A stretch of 64,000 nucleotides of DNA. Origin: an uncultured Caulobacterales bacterium. Its GTDB lineage: Bacteria; Pseudomonadota; Alphaproteobacteria; Caulobacterales; Maricaulaceae. Of the stretch, positions 16,798 to 30,036 are shown piece after piece. The notes below the pieces were generated by a model, which saw only the letters and a program-made list of their open reading frames with translations, was not told the origin of the DNA and ran no database searches. A program made the translations under genes and the position numbers. How positions within the stretch are numbered: position 1 is the stretch's first letter; the number at the start of each line of letters is the position of its first letter. The DNA lies in contig CALFUN010000001.1 of NCBI GenBank assembly GCA_937929915.1, positions 1 through 64,000 on the forward strand. Reading direction: 5' to 3'.

Positions 16798-17694
16798 ATG
16801 CCCTCTCATAAATCAGAGCCGCCATTTGCGCTGTTTATCCGCAGCCATAAATCTGATGCTTTTGACATAGCCGACTTACTTGGTTTTGACACGGATATGG
16901 ACGCCCTCGCCGTATCAATTTTTGAAGACAGCCCAGACACAATGGCCATCCAAGCTTTGTTTGAAACAGAAGACCAAGCCATGGCCTGCTTTAATGCGCG
17001 TGAATTTGACAAGGCCATGAAAACAAAGACGATGGAGAGTTTTATCGCGCAACTCCCCGATGAAGACTGGGTTAGCCTCTCTCAAGCGGGACTGCCGCCT
17101 GTACCTGCGGGACGGTTTTTCGTTTATGGCTCCCATGATGCCGATAAAATTCCAGACGATGTTCAATTCCCGATAGAAATAAACGCAGGACTAGCCTTTG
17201 GCACAGGCCATCATGGTACAACACGAGGCTGCTTATTGATATTTGATGCGCTGTTACAACAAGAGCTTACGCCTGCGCGAGTTTTAGATCTTGGCTGCGG
17301 GGCCGGTATTTTAGCGATTGCGGCGGCCAAAGCCATTGGACACAAGATTCTTGCGACAGATATTGACCCTGATGCGAAAATGGTAACGCAGCAAAACGCT
17401 GCATTAAATGACGTGACGCCTTTAATAGAGGCCCATGTCGCAGATGGTTTTAACGCGCCCATTTTGAAAGATAAGACATTTGACCTCATATTTGCTAATA
17501 TTCTAGCAGGCCCGCTAACTCAGCTCGCGCCAGACATCAGCGCCGCTTTAGCGCCAAAAGGTCATGTCATCTTATCAGGTATATTGGATGAGCAGGCAGA
17601 TTGGGTTGCCAAGGCCTTCACAGATCAAGGCTTAAATATAATCCCCCAAAATAGTCTAAAGGGCTGGACATCATTATTAGGTCAAAAAACTTAA
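16798..17694 (+). CDS. prmA: Ribosomal protein L11 methyltransferase
   Basis: Trimethylates ribosomal protein L11 using S-adenosylmethionine. The 298-residue protein has the two-part PrmA layout: an N-terminal substrate-recognition domain (1 to about 110) and a Rossmann methyltransferase. The motifs are AFGTGHHGTTRGCL, VLDLGCGAGILAIAAAK (motif I), LATDIDPDA, and IFANILAGPL, the NILA-type active-site loop of this family. It begins five bases after the lipoprotein stop, as the last gene of the uvrD transcript. A bidirectional terminator stands at 17778-17812. Confidence 0.94.
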   Translation: MPSHKSEPPFALFIRSHKSDAFDIADLLGFDTDMDALAVSIFEDSPDTMAIQALFETEDQAMACFNAREFDKAMKTKTMESFIAQLPDEDWVSLSQAGLPPVPAGRFFVYGSHDADKIPDDVQFPIEINAGLAFGTGHHGTTRGCLLIFDALLQQELTPARVLDLGCGAGILAIAAAKAIGHKILATDIDPDAKMVTQQNAALNDVTPLIEAHVADGFNAPILKDKTFDLIFANILAGPLTQLAPDISAALAPKGHVILSGILDEQADWVAKAFTDQGLNIIPQNSLKGWTSLLGQKT

Positions 17695-17777
17695 CCCAAA
17701 ATCACGCCGTTCAAGAGCATGGCGTTTAGGGGCATGGGCGTTCAAGGGCATGAACATAAACATAGACATTTAGGCAT

Positions 17778-17812
17778 AAAAAAACCCGCAATCAAATGGT
17801 GCGGGTTTTAAA
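17778..17812. terminator. Bidirectional terminator
   Basis: AAAACCCGCA (17781-17790) pairs perfectly with TGCGGGTTTT (17800-17809) around a 9-base loop, with A-runs and T-runs on the two sides. It can serve prmA from the left and the small minus-strand ORFs from the right. Just before it, 17706-17755 holds three imperfect copies of a roughly 16-base GTTCAAG-GCATG unit. Confidence 0.8.
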
Positions 17813-17831
17813 ATTAATTGTTCACGCGTTA

Positions 17832-17951
17832 TTAAAGTGCGCGGTTGGCTCTACGCGTACGGCGGGCTGCACGGCGATAGATCAAACTTGTCGGCGTATC
17901 TTTATCAAGCTGCGTTAAAACTGTGTTTTGTGGTGTTGTAAGTGTGTTCAT
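17832..17951 (-). CDS. Small Arg-rich peptide, copy 1
   Basis: A 39-residue ORF, MNTLTTPQNTV at the start and SLIYRRAARRTRRANRAL at the end. It is too short for usual gene calling, but its C-terminal 18 residues closely match those of the next upstream ORF (18003-18161), while the N-termini differ. This paralogy argues that both are translated. AGAG lies a short way before the ATG (within AAGAGATTTTAAA). A terminator sits 20 bases beyond its stop. There is no signal peptide or membrane segment. I do not recognise the family; an Arg-rich tail suggests nucleic acid, ribosome or membrane contact, without proof. Confidence 0.6.
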   Translation of the reverse strand: MNTLTTPQNTVLTQLDKDTPTSLIYRRAARRTRRANRAL

Positions 17952-18002
17952 TTTAAAATCTCTTATGTCTTGTTCAAGGTTCGAAGAAAAAATTTGATTG
18001 AA

Positions 18003-18161
18003 TTAAATCGCGCGGTTCGCTCTGCGCGTATGGCGTGCAGCGCGGCGTGAAATAAGCGCACCGACTTTATCTTTGCGCTGGGCCGTTTCACCGATAAACG
18101 CTGAGTTAAAGCGAGAGGCTTGCGCCGTAACAAACTCTGTTCCAAATAATTCGGTCGTCAT
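18003..18161 (-). CDS. Small Arg-rich peptide, copy 2
   Basis: A 52-residue ORF, MTTELFGTEFVTAQASRF at the start and ALISRRAARHTRRANRAI at the end. It shares the LI-x-RRAAR-x-TRRANRA-L/I C-terminus with the 39-residue ORF 51 bases downstream on the same strand. An AAAGAGAA sequence lies 7-8 bases before the ATG, as for its partner. The variable N-terminus and nearly invariant basic tail suggest a small protein family whose C-terminus is the functional part. The remaining 276 bases up to the aminopeptidase gene show no further gene. Function unknown. Confidence 0.6.
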   Translation of the reverse strand: MTTELFGTEFVTAQASRFNSAFIGETAQRKDKVGALISRRAARHTRRANRAI

Positions 18162-18437
18162 GTCAAATTCTCTTTTTCAATTTCGCCAATAGGTCTTGGC
18201 TGTTGATGAGCACTATGTAGATTTTATTTTTCACCATGAGAACATATAAGAAATCGTAAGAGCCTTGCATAAATGCATAGCTCGGCAAGTTTTTGTTAAG
18301 GGATCAGACGATTATGGCAATATGTCTCTGGCCGCCTTTCACATGATATTACTTATCCCAGAAAATAACATTATAGTCGCAAAGGCCGCGGGACTGGGTT
18401 AATACATATCTGAACTCTGTTTTAGAAGGACAACATA

Positions 18438-20267
18438 ATGGGCCACGACTTCAAGACCTTGCAAACATTTGACGTAAAGGGCGGGCCGCAATTCGGTCGC
18501 GATAATCTGCCAAAACTCCGCGCAGCTCTTAAAACCGATAGGCTTGATGGTTTTTTAATCCCGCATGAAGACGAATATCAAAATGAATATCTACCAGAGT
18601 GCAATGAACGCTTGATGTGGGTGAGCGGCTTTACAGGCTCTGCGGGCGCAGCGATTGTCACCACAGCGAAAGCCATTATGTTCGTTGATGGGCGCTACAC
18701 GCTACAAGTTCGTCAGCAAGTCGACACCGCCTTGTTTGAATTTGTCTCTTTAGAAAATGGCGGCATGGCCAAATGGCTCCGCGAATATGCCGCGCAAGAC
18801 GAAGTTTATGGCTATGATGCACGGCTACATAGCCCCAACGCCTTAAAACGCTTAAAAGAGGCCGCCGCATTACGCGGGGCAAAGCTTGTTGAAGTTCAAA
18901 CAAACCCGATTGATAGCGCATGGACAAACCGCCCGCCCGCGCCGCTTTCAGCGATCACTGTGCAGCCATTAAAATATGCAGGCATGCCGCATAGCGAAAA
19001 ACGCGCACAAATCGCAAAATCTATCGCAGAGCAAGGCGCGGATGCTGCGGTGATTACTGCCCCTGCTTCTATTGCATGGCTGCTCAATATTCGCGGCGCA
19101 GATGTGCAATGCACGCCCTTGCCGCTATCGAGCGCCATTATCGACACAAAAGGTCATGTCAATTTTTACGTTGCGCCCGAAAAACTATCCGACGAGCTAC
19201 GCGCGCATCTTGGCAATGAAGTCAGCATTGCGGGCGAAGATGATCTGCAAAACGGCATAAAAGCGCTCAAAGGCAAAACCGTTATTGCCGACCCGAACAC
19301 ATCATCCGCATGGATTTTCGACAGGTTCACCCAAGCTGGCGCACAGGTAAAATCCGCCGCCGATCCTGTTGCTATGCCTAAGGCCTGTAAATCAGAGGCT
19401 GAGATTAACGGGACAATCGCCGCCCATATTCGCGACGGAGCTGCCCTCATCAAATTCCTACATTGGCTCGATACAGAGGCACAATCAGGCGATTATGACG
19501 AAATCGAAGCCGCGGTAAAATTAGAGAGTTTCCGCCATGCAACGGGCATACTCGAAGATCTATCCTTTGAAAGCATCTCAGGGGCAGGTTCTAACGGTGC
19601 CGTCGTGCATTACCGTGTCAATCAAGCAACAACCCAAAAGCTTGAGCGCGGCTCACTTTTTCTCATTGATAGCGGCGGACAATATCGCGACGGAACAACC
19701 GATGTGACCCGCACTGTGCCTATCGGCAACGCCTCACGCGAAATGGCGGAGCGCTTTACGCTTGTCCTCAAAGGCCACATCGCTTTGGCTGTTGTGCGCT
19801 TCCCCGAAGGAACAACAGGCAGTAATCTTGACGCGCTCGCTCGTATGCCGCTTTGGTCGGCGGGGCTAGATTATGACCACGGCACTGGCCACGGCGTTGG
19901 CGTATTTCTCGGCGTTCACGAAGGCCCGCAACGTATTTCCAAAGCCCCGAACACTATCGCCTTGCGCCCGGGTATGATTGTCTCAAATGAACCCGGTTAT
20001 TACAAAACGGGCGAATATGGCATTCGCATTGAGAACCTACAATATGTGACGCAAGCCGAAGACATTAGCGGCGGAGAGCGTAAAATGCTCGGCTTTAAAA
20101 ACTTAACCCTTGCTCCAATTCATAGAGATTTGATCGTGACAGATATGCTATCTCCCGCCGAACGCGCCTATATGGATGCCTATCATGCAGGCGTTTGGGA
20201 CACGCTCAGCCCGCTTGTAGACGCAGATGTGAGAGATTGGCTTAAAGCGGCCTGCGCGCCGCTTTAA
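18438..20267 (+). CDS. Xaa-Pro aminopeptidase (M24B family)
   Basis: Cleaves the N-terminal residue from peptides with proline at position two. This is the long, 609-residue form with two creatinase-like N-terminal domains (about 1-310), an M24 metallopeptidase domain (about 320-545) and the C-terminal extension. Dinuclear metal-site motifs are visible: DSGGQYRDGTTDVTRT (two Asp), GTGHGVG and VHEGPQ (His), SNEPGYY (Glu) and GIRIEN (Glu). No signal peptide is present, so it is cytosolic. It is monocistronic; ligA converges on it four bases downstream. The ATG follows GAAGGACA at good spacing. Confidence 0.93.
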   Translation: MGHDFKTLQTFDVKGGPQFGRDNLPKLRAALKTDRLDGFLIPHEDEYQNEYLPECNERLMWVSGFTGSAGAAIVTTAKAIMFVDGRYTLQVRQQVDTALFEFVSLENGGMAKWLREYAAQDEVYGYDARLHSPNALKRLKEAAALRGAKLVEVQTNPIDSAWTNRPPAPLSAITVQPLKYAGMPHSEKRAQIAKSIAEQGADAAVITAPASIAWLLNIRGADVQCTPLPLSSAIIDTKGHVNFYVAPEKLSDELRAHLGNEVSIAGEDDLQNGIKALKGKTVIADPNTSSAWIFDRFTQAGAQVKSAADPVAMPKACKSEAEINGTIAAHIRDGAALIKFLHWLDTEAQSGDYDEIEAAVKLESFRHATGILEDLSFESISGAGSNGAVVHYRVNQATTQKLERGSLFLIDSGGQYRDGTTDVTRTVPIGNASREMAERFTLVLKGHIALAVVRFPEGTTGSNLDALARMPLWSAGLDYDHGTGHGVGVFLGVHEGPQRISKAPNTIALRPGMIVSNEPGYYKTGEYGIRIENLQYVTQAEDISGGERKMLGFKNLTLAPIHRDLIVTDMLSPAERAYMDAYHAGVWDTLSPLVDADVRDWLKAACAPL

Positions 20268-20271
20268 GCTG

Positions 20272-24020
<3,749 letters not shown>

Positions 24021-24067
24021 GCGACCCTCCTTTATGTTTTAAACCCTAAACTGCTACAATAATCGTC

Positions 24068-24913
24068 TTAGAATAAACGCTCGCGCAACCGTCTCCAATA
24101 GCCCGTTTTACGAGGTTTCTTGATTTCTTCATCAAGATTGACGCCAAGATCCGTCAATAGCTCATAGCTATCTGCATACCATTCACTTTCAGGGTGGTTA
24201 TAACCTAAAACTGATCCGACAAGCGTGGCTTCGCTCACAATTCCTAATGAGACATAGCTTTCGACAAGGCGATGAAGCGCCTCCTCAACTTGCGAAGTTT
24301 GCTCATATTCACGAACAACATTTTTAAAGCGGCCAATGGCTGCAAGTTGTTGGTTTTCTTTTTGATAAAACCGGCCAACAGCAAGCTCCTTACCTGCCAA
24401 ATGATCTTCGGTCAGTTGGAGTTTAAGGCGAGCATCACTAGCGTAATCACTTTCAGGGTAACGCCGAATAACTTGCTGCAAAGCTGCTTCGGCAGACACA
24501 GTTGTCGCTTGATCTCGGCCAACATCATAAATTTGGTCATAATAATTGATAGCGATGAGATAATAGGCATAAGGCGCGCTATCATTACCAGGATTAAGAC
24601 TGATAAAGCGCTGTGCTGTTGCAATGCTTTCCTCATAATCCGCCGAACGGTAAGAGGCATAAGCACTCATCAAAATCGCACGGCGCGCCCATTTAGAGAA
24701 TGGATGCTGGCGCTCTACTTCTTCGAAAAGCAACTTTGCATTGTCCCAGTCGCTACGTTCAACCTGCTCAAAAGCCTGATTATAAATCAACTCGGCGGGC
24801 CGTTCGATATAGGCCAATTCTTCTTTTTTCTTACCGCCCAGTCCAAGCGTGGAGCAACCAGACAATAGAACAATCAAAGACACACCGACGAAACGATTAG
24901 CTATTTTTTTCAT
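24068..24913 (-). CDS. bamD: Outer-membrane assembly lipoprotein BamD
   Basis: A TPR lipoprotein of the BAM complex that inserts beta-barrel proteins into the outer membrane. From the ATG at 24913 it has 281 residues, with a signal peptide and lipobox LLSGC (the Cys is about residue 20). Several tetratricopeptide-like repeats follow, recognisable from PAELIYNQAF, DWDNAKLLFEEVERQHPFSKWA, YYLIAINYYDQI and IGRFKNVVREYEQT. An upstream in-frame start would add ten residues; the downstream ATG gives the better signal peptide. It lies between lpxC and recN on the same strand. Confidence 0.95.
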   Translation of the reverse strand: MKKIANRFVGVSLIVLLSGCSTLGLGGKKKEELAYIERPAELIYNQAFEQVERSDWDNAKLLFEEVERQHPFSKWARRAILMSAYASYRSADYEESIATAQRFISLNPGNDSAPYAYYLIAINYYDQIYDVGRDQATTVSAEAALQQVIRRYPESDYASDARLKLQLTEDHLAGKELAVGRFYQKENQQLAAIGRFKNVVREYEQTSQVEEALHRLVESYVSLGIVSEATLVGSVLGYNHPESEWYADSYELLTDLGVNLDEEIKKPRKTGYWRRLRERLF

Positions 24914-25069
24914 TTGTCCATTTTTTTGCAAAAATACTGTCATAACCCATCCATGAACATGATATATCGCGAATCCAAGACTACACGCATGTTTTCCATT
25001 ATGTTTAGAGCAAGCTGGCGAAAAGGCAAAGTGAGAAAAGCGTTAGTTATGCGATAGATTGCAGAAAAA

Positions 25070-26017
25070 TTAAGCGATCAAAATCTCTGGCAGAGCTTCG
25101 CGCACTTCATCTGGCATAAGCTCATCCAAAGGCTTTTGCTGGGCCTGCATATAACACCAATTTTCAGGGTTTTGGAATAGAGCCGTCAACAAATCATGAT
25201 TTAAACCGTGACCTGATTTTTGCGTGATAACGCGGCCTAAAATTGGCCCTGCAATGTAAAGGTCTCCAAGTAAATCAATCGCTTTATGCGCAACAAATTC
25301 ATTTTCAAACCGCAGACCACCTGGGTTTAAAATATCAGCCCCGTCAACAACGATCGCATTTTCATAAGATCCGCCTTTTGACAGACCCGCCGCCTTCAAA
25401 GCCTCAACTTCATGTAAGCGCGCAAATGTCCTTGCTGACGCCAGACGTTCTCTGAAAGCGCGCACATTAGGGACAATTTCAACACGCTGCTGACCAATCG
25501 CCGCATCATCAAAATCAATAGAGACGTCCAATTCCAAACGCTCGCACGGCTCAATACGCGCGAACGCATCTCCCGTTCTGACCTCAATCGGTCTTAACAC
25601 TTTCACATATTGGCGCGGCATAGGTTGTCGGCAAATACCAACTTGTTCAATGAGCTTCAAGAAAGGTTCCGCAGAACCGTCTAAGGCTGGCAGCTCTTTG
25701 CCATCTATTTCCATAATTAAATTATCTATACCTGACGCAGCCAAAGCCGCCATCAAATGTTCAATCGTAGACACTTCTACGCCAGCTTGATTACTTAATG
25801 TCGTGCAGTTTCTAACACCTGCAACCGCATCAGGAGAGACAGTTATATGGTTATTACGGTCTGTAACATCTGTGCGGACAAATATAAGGCCCGTATTTAC
25901 GGGCGCAGGCCGCATGACCAGACGCGTGTAATTACCCCCATGAAGCTCTATACCAGAGGTCATGACAAGCGCACAAAGGCTTGATTGCCAAGCTACATTC
26001 ACGTTCTTACCCCACAC
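25070..26017 (-). CDS. lpxC: UDP-3-O-acyl-N-acetylglucosamine deacetylase
   Basis: Catalyses the committed step of lipid A synthesis. The 315-residue protein has the zinc ligands in place: His in STIEHLMAAL, and His and Asp in EFVAHKAIDLLGD. The catalytic His is in SGHGLNHDL. The N-terminal substrate loop SGIELHGG is also conserved. The start given is a GTG; another GTG five codons later is possible and neither has a strong ribosome-binding site. It follows ftsZ after a terminator, the order seen in most proteobacterial dcw regions. Confidence 0.97.
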   Translation of the reverse strand: MWGKNVNVAWQSSLCALVMTSGIELHGGNYTRLVMRPAPVNTGLIFVRTDVTDRNNHITVSPDAVAGVRNCTTLSNQAGVEVSTIEHLMAALAASGIDNLIMEIDGKELPALDGSAEPFLKLIEQVGICRQPMPRQYVKVLRPIEVRTGDAFARIEPCERLELDVSIDFDDAAIGQQRVEIVPNVRAFRERLASARTFARLHEVEALKAAGLSKGGSYENAIVVDGADILNPGGLRFENEFVAHKAIDLLGDLYIAGPILGRVITQKSGHGLNHDLLTALFQNPENWCYMQAQQKPLDELMPDEVREALPEILIA

Positions 26018-26200
26018 ATCGTAAACTTCCCCACATTCATTTTCACTCCCTCAACATTCCCCCAAGCCCTCTTATTTCTATCCATAAACATTAAATCTGG
26101 GAGATTGCAAGAAACTTACACTGACTTTATGTTACATATTGTAATTATGTTGATAATAAGCTCAATATCTGTGATGGCCGTCATGATTTCGCATAAAGTT

Positions 26201-26236
26201 AAGGCATTTTTGTTATTTAAAACAAAAATGCCTTTT
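26201..26236. terminator. Terminator between ftsZ and lpxC
   Basis: A 14-bp perfect stem, AAGGCATTTTTGTT (26201-26214) with AACAAAAATGCCTT (26221-26234), and a 6-base loop. It lies 44 bases past the ftsZ stop and probably ends the dcw transcript. The remaining 180 bases up to lpxC show no gene. Confidence 0.75.
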
Positions 26237-26279
26237 AATATTAAACCTTTAGATAGGCGATTCAGTAAATTATAGAGAT

Positions 26280-27722
26280 TTATTGATTTTGACGACGCAA
26301 GAAACTAGGGATTTCTAACTCGTCCGAATAATCTCCATCAAATAAATCTCCTGATGCCGTTTGACGTGGCTGGGCAACGCGCGGCGCTGCAGCGGCCTTT
26401 GGCTTATTGCGGCGACCAAAAAAACCAAATGGATTTTTTAGAGCCGGCTCATGCGGTGTTTCAGGAATGGGCGCAGGCGCAGGACGCGGAGCCGCCTGAG
26501 GAGCGGGCGCGTAAGATCGTTCTGGCTCGACTTTTGGCGGATAAGGTTTTGGCGCCACATAAGCTGGCGCAGCATTAACAGCCACAGCCTCTTCTTCAAC
26601 TTGCAATTCTTCATAGGCCGCACGGGCCTCGGCATCTCTAGCAATCGCTGTCGCCGCAGCAGCTTCTGCAGCGCGTTCATGCACGCCTAACTCCACAACA
26701 TTTGCAACACTTTCAACTTTTGGCTTAAAGGCTAAAGGCGGGCTGTCTTGACGGGCTTCAGCATCAACACCTGTGGCCACAACAGACACACGCACAATGC
26801 CTTGCAAATCATCATCAAGCGCTGTTCCGACTATGATATTTGCATTTTCATCAACTTGCCCGCGAATAAGATTGGCTGCTTCGTCAACTTCGTAAAGTGT
26901 TAAATCCTTACCGCCTGTAATATTAATCAACACACCTTTAGCGCCCTTCAACGACACATCATCAAGTAATGGGTTATTGATAGCTGCCTCTGCCGCTTCA
27001 ACAGCGCGGCGCTCACCCGTAGCCTCGCCTGTGCCCATCATCGCTTTGCCCATCTCATCCATGACAGTTTTCACATCATTGAAATCAAGATTAATCAGGC
27101 CTGGCACAACCATCAAATCTGTCACACCGCGCACGCCGCTATGCAGAACCTCATCCGCCATAGCAAAAGCGTCAGACATTGTTGTTTGTTCCGTTGCGAC
27201 GCGGAATAGATTTTGGTTCGGAATAGTAATCATAGTATCAACAGAAGCATAAAGGTTTTCAATACCTTGCTCGGCCAACTTCATGCGACGAGACCCTTCA
27301 AACATGAAAGGTTTTGTGACAATACCGATTGTCAAAACACCTCGCTCACGCGCCGCGCGCGCAATAACTGGTGCTGCGCCAGTACCTGTACCGCCGCCCA
27401 TGCCCGCAGCCACAAATAACATATGCGCGCCATCAATATGTTCCATAATCTCATGCAGGCTTTCTTCCGCTGATTGCTCACCAACTTCAGGACGCATACC
27501 TGCGCCAAGACCTTCGGTGACACCGCCGCCCATTTGCACGCGGCGATCCGCTTTTGATAAAGCCAAGGCTTGTGCATCAGTATTAGCAACAACAAATTCA
27601 ACACCATCTAATCCAGCGTCGATCATATTGTTAACAGCGTTCCCGCCTGCCCCGCCAACACCGATAACGACGATGCGTGGCTTAAGTTCAACAGCTTGTG
27701 GAAGAGATAGATTAATTGGCAT
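26280..27722 (-). CDS. ftsZ: Cell division protein FtsZ
   Basis: The tubulin-like GTPase that forms the Z-ring. The 480-residue protein has the GTP-binding core with [13 protein letters not shown] near the N-terminus, the tubulin signature [12 protein letters not shown] (about 107-118) and the T7-loop [11 protein letters not shown] with its catalytic Asp. A long alphaproteobacterial linker rich in Ala, Pro and Glu (about 330-460) follows. The extreme C-terminus [12 protein letters not shown] is the conserved peptide that binds FtsA and other tethers. A 145-base gap to ftsA contains a CtrA-like box, suggesting its own promoter. Confidence 0.99.
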   Translation of the reverse strand: MPINLSLPQAVELKPRIVVIGVGGAGGNAVNNMIDAGLDGVEFVVANTDAQALALSKADRRVQMGGGVTEGLGAGMRPEVGEQSAEESLHEIMEHIDGAHMLFVAAGMGGGTGTGAAPVIARAARERGVLTIGIVTKPFMFEGSRRMKLAEQGIENLYASVDTMITIPNQNLFRVATEQTTMSDAFAMADEVLHSGVRGVTDLMVVPGLINLDFNDVKTVMDEMGKAMMGTGEATGERRAVEAAEAAINNPLLDDVSLKGAKGVLINITGGKDLTLYEVDEAANLIRGQVDENANIIVGTALDDDLQGIVRVSVVATGVDAEARQDSPPLAFKPKVESVANVVELGVHERAAEAAAATAIARDAEARAAYEELQVEEEAVAVNAAPAYVAPKPYPPKVEPERSYAPAPQAAPRPAPAPIPETPHEPALKNPFGFFGRRNKPKAAAAPRVAQPRQTASGDLFDGDYSDELEIPSFLRRQNQ

Positions 27723-27777
27723 GTGGCTACCCGATGTTTATGGTCAATGATTCATAAATGAAATTGCGCCAAAACAA

Positions 27778-27792
27778 TTAAGAGGCCGTTAA
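27778..27792. promoter_or_regulatory. Putative CtrA box in ftsZ promoter region
   Basis: TTAA-N7-TTAA (spacer GAGGCCG), 56-70 bases upstream of the ftsZ ATG. CtrA represses ftsZ transcription in Caulobacter from an equivalent position, so conserved cell-cycle control is plausible. Several further TTAA half-sites lie between 27806 and 27830. Confidence 0.65.
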
Positions 27793-27867
27793 CCAAAATC
27801 AAAAATTAACCTTTTCGCCAGATTAATTTAAACCAAATGCAGTTTCATTTACGCCAGGCAAAAATTA

Positions 27868-29139
27868 TTAAAAGTTTTCTTTAAGCCACTGCAATGATCG
27901 GCCAACAGCATTGCCCGAATAGCGTCTTTCCCGAAAGCGGCGGCCTGATAAATCTGGCGGGCCAGAAATAGCCTCACCTGAATCTTCAAATGCACGCTTA
28001 AGCAATCCTGTTGCCACAGCAAAATCAGGCTGCCCTAATTCATCTGACAATCCAAAAACGCCGTGCGATTGCCCAATACGCACCCGTTTCCCCATAACAA
28101 CCTCAGCCAACTCGCGCACGCCATTAAGCTGCGCGCCGCCGCCAGTTAAAACAATTCTGCGCCCCGCATAATCTTCCATACCAGCTTTATAAATACGATC
28201 CCGCAAAATCTCGAAGCTTTCTTCAATACGCGAGCGGACAATATTTGTAACCTCAGAGCGCAAGGCATGACGCAATTCATCTTGCGCAGCAATGGGCGGA
28301 CATGGCACGGTTTGCATATCATCATCTATGCCGTGTAAGCACGAACCGTAAATTTTCTTGATACGTTCAGCCGCCTCAAAAGGCGTTGATAATCCGCGCG
28401 CAAGATCCATCGTCACATTACGCCCGCCAACTGATAAGGCATCTACATGCACAAGCGTATTATCACGAAAAATCGCCGCAGATGTAATCCCCGCCCCCAT
28501 ATCAATAAGCGTCACACCCAAATCACGCTCATCTTCAGTTAAAACCGCGATAGCGGCCGCATAAGGCGAAACCGTCACCGACCGAATTTGTAGATGACAG
28601 CGCTCTATGCAATGTGCGAGATTACGCAAAGGGCCAATACCGCCCATAACAAAATGCATATCCACACCAAGGCGCTTTCCGTACATACCGCGCGGATCTT
28701 TAATCCCGTCCTCGCCGTCTACCTGCCAGTTAAGCGGAATAGCATGTAAAATTGCATAATCGGGCTGAGATAATTCTGACAAGGATGAATTCATCACACG
28801 CTTTAAATCGCGGTCTGCGACAGCGCCGCTTGCAAATTCTGTCTGCACCGTCATGTGTTTTGAACGTAATGAGCGCAAGGCAACATTTACGGATACATCC
28901 TGAATAGTCACCCCTGCCGCGCGTTCCGCCTTTTCCACAGCCGTGCGAATACCCGCTTCTGCCGCCTCAAGATCAATAACCGCGCCGCCTTTCAAACCTG
29001 CAGAGACGCCAAAACCAGAGCCAATAAGACGAACGCCCAGCCCCGGCTCTTCGCTGCCAATTAGGCAAACAACTTTATTAGAGCCAATATCCAAAATACA
29101 AACGATTTCGGGCTTTCTTATGCTAGAGGGGTTAAACAT
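27868..29139 (-). CDS. ftsA: Cell division protein FtsA
   Basis: An actin-like protein that tethers FtsZ to the membrane. The 423-residue protein starts its first phosphate loop at CILDIGSNKVVCLIG and has the second at TLIDMGAGITSAAIF. The 1C domain (typical of FtsA) lies between, and the adenosine motif RRIVLTGGGAQL is near the C-terminus. The last residues, SLQWLKENF, form the amphipathic membrane-targeting helix. It follows ftsQ by six bases. Confidence 0.97.
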   Translation of the reverse strand: MFNPSSIRKPEIVCILDIGSNKVVCLIGSEEPGLGVRLIGSGFGVSAGLKGGAVIDLEAAEAGIRTAVEKAERAAGVTIQDVSVNVALRSLRSKHMTVQTEFASGAVADRDLKRVMNSSLSELSQPDYAILHAIPLNWQVDGEDGIKDPRGMYGKRLGVDMHFVMGGIGPLRNLAHCIERCHLQIRSVTVSPYAAAIAVLTEDERDLGVTLIDMGAGITSAAIFRDNTLVHVDALSVGGRNVTMDLARGLSTPFEAAERIKKIYGSCLHGIDDDMQTVPCPPIAAQDELRHALRSEVTNIVRSRIEESFEILRDRIYKAGMEDYAGRRIVLTGGGAQLNGVRELAEVVMGKRVRIGQSHGVFGLSDELGQPDFAVATGLLKRAFEDSGEAISGPPDLSGRRFRERRYSGNAVGRSLQWLKENF

Positions 29140-29145
29140 ATAGGT

Positions 29146-30036
29146 TTAAGCTTGATCATCCTTAGGCTTAGAGATCGGCGTAAAGCTCACACGATCCGGT
29201 AAGCGTAAATCAATCGCCGCTAAGTCCCGATCCAGAATTTGTGTGCGTTGCTGTAAGTCAGCCAATCGCTGCAAGGCTGCATCAATATGTATCTCAGGTA
29301 ATTTTACCTTAACACCGCCGCTTAAATATAAATCCCAGCGCCCGCTGCGCATATGCACAAGGCTTTGCGTACGCGCCCAAATATCAGGATAAACCTCAAG
29401 AAAGGCCTCTATAGAAGCGGCATATTCAGGTGCATTTGGTCCAATAAGTGTTTTTAAACCTTGAGGTAGAGACTGCACATCTTCAAGCTTAACAATCTCT
29501 TCGCCTTTTGCGCTCACCAGTGAGAATTGTCCATTTTTTTGCCATAGCGCATAAGGCTGCGTTTCAACAAGCTGCACAACAATGCGATTGGGCCATAGGC
29601 GCCGAACAACCGCGCGGTCAACCCAAGGCAGGCTTTCTGTGCGTAGCTGGGCGCGCTCTAGGTCAGCGCCGAAAAAATACTCACCTGGATATATGCCTAT
29701 CGCGGCGCGTACATCGGCTTCGTTCAAACGGCCCTCGCCCATAACATCAACTTGTTTGACAACAAAGCCCATCGCCATAAGCCTGTTAACTTTGAAATCA
29801 TGCGCGCTCTGGCGAATATGCGGCATAAACCCGCCAAGCCAAAGTGCTAAAAATATAAGCCCGCAAAACATCAAGAACAAAGATGCTGTAAAGCGTATCA
29901 TCCCTTTGCGTGTGTGATGCGCAGCCCGCATTTGCGCAGATGCCCAATTTCGCGCCCCGCGCAGACCCGGTTTTAATGGGCTAACCCGATGAACGGGGCC
30001 AGATTTAATCATTTTACGTTTTTTTACCGCGGCCAT
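29146..30036 (-). CDS. ftsQ: Cell division protein FtsQ
   Basis: A bitopic membrane protein that links the FtsBL subcomplex to the divisome. The 296-residue protein has a basic cytoplasmic N-terminus (1 to about 45), one membrane segment ([19 protein letters not shown]) and a periplasmic POTRA domain beginning near [22 protein letters not shown] beta domain follows ([21 protein letters not shown] onward). Its start overlaps the end of ddl by 13 bases. The order ddl-ftsQ-ftsA-ftsZ is canonical. Confidence 0.95.
   Translation of the reverse strand: MAAVKKRKMIKSGPVHRVSPLKPGLRGARNWASAQMRAAHHTRKGMIRFTASLFLMFCGLIFLALWLGGFMPHIRQSAHDFKVNRLMAMGFVVKQVDVMGEGRLNEADVRAAIGIYPGEYFFGADLERAQLRTESLPWVDRAVVRRLWPNRIVVQLVETQPYALWQKNGQFSLVSAKGEEIVKLEDVQSLPQGLKTLIGPNAPEYAASIEAFLEVYPDIWARTQSLVHMRSGRWDLYLSGGVKVKLPEIHIDAALQRLADLQQRTQILDRDLAAIDLRLPDRVSFTPISKPKDDQA

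Noticed and set aside
24272-24868. 198-codon ORF opposite bamD
   Set aside because: Antisense to a conserved TPR protein; composition is biased and no domain is found.
27283-27750. 155-codon ORF opposite the ftsZ 5' region
   Set aside because: Antisense to the conserved GTPase core; Pro/Ala-rich shadow.
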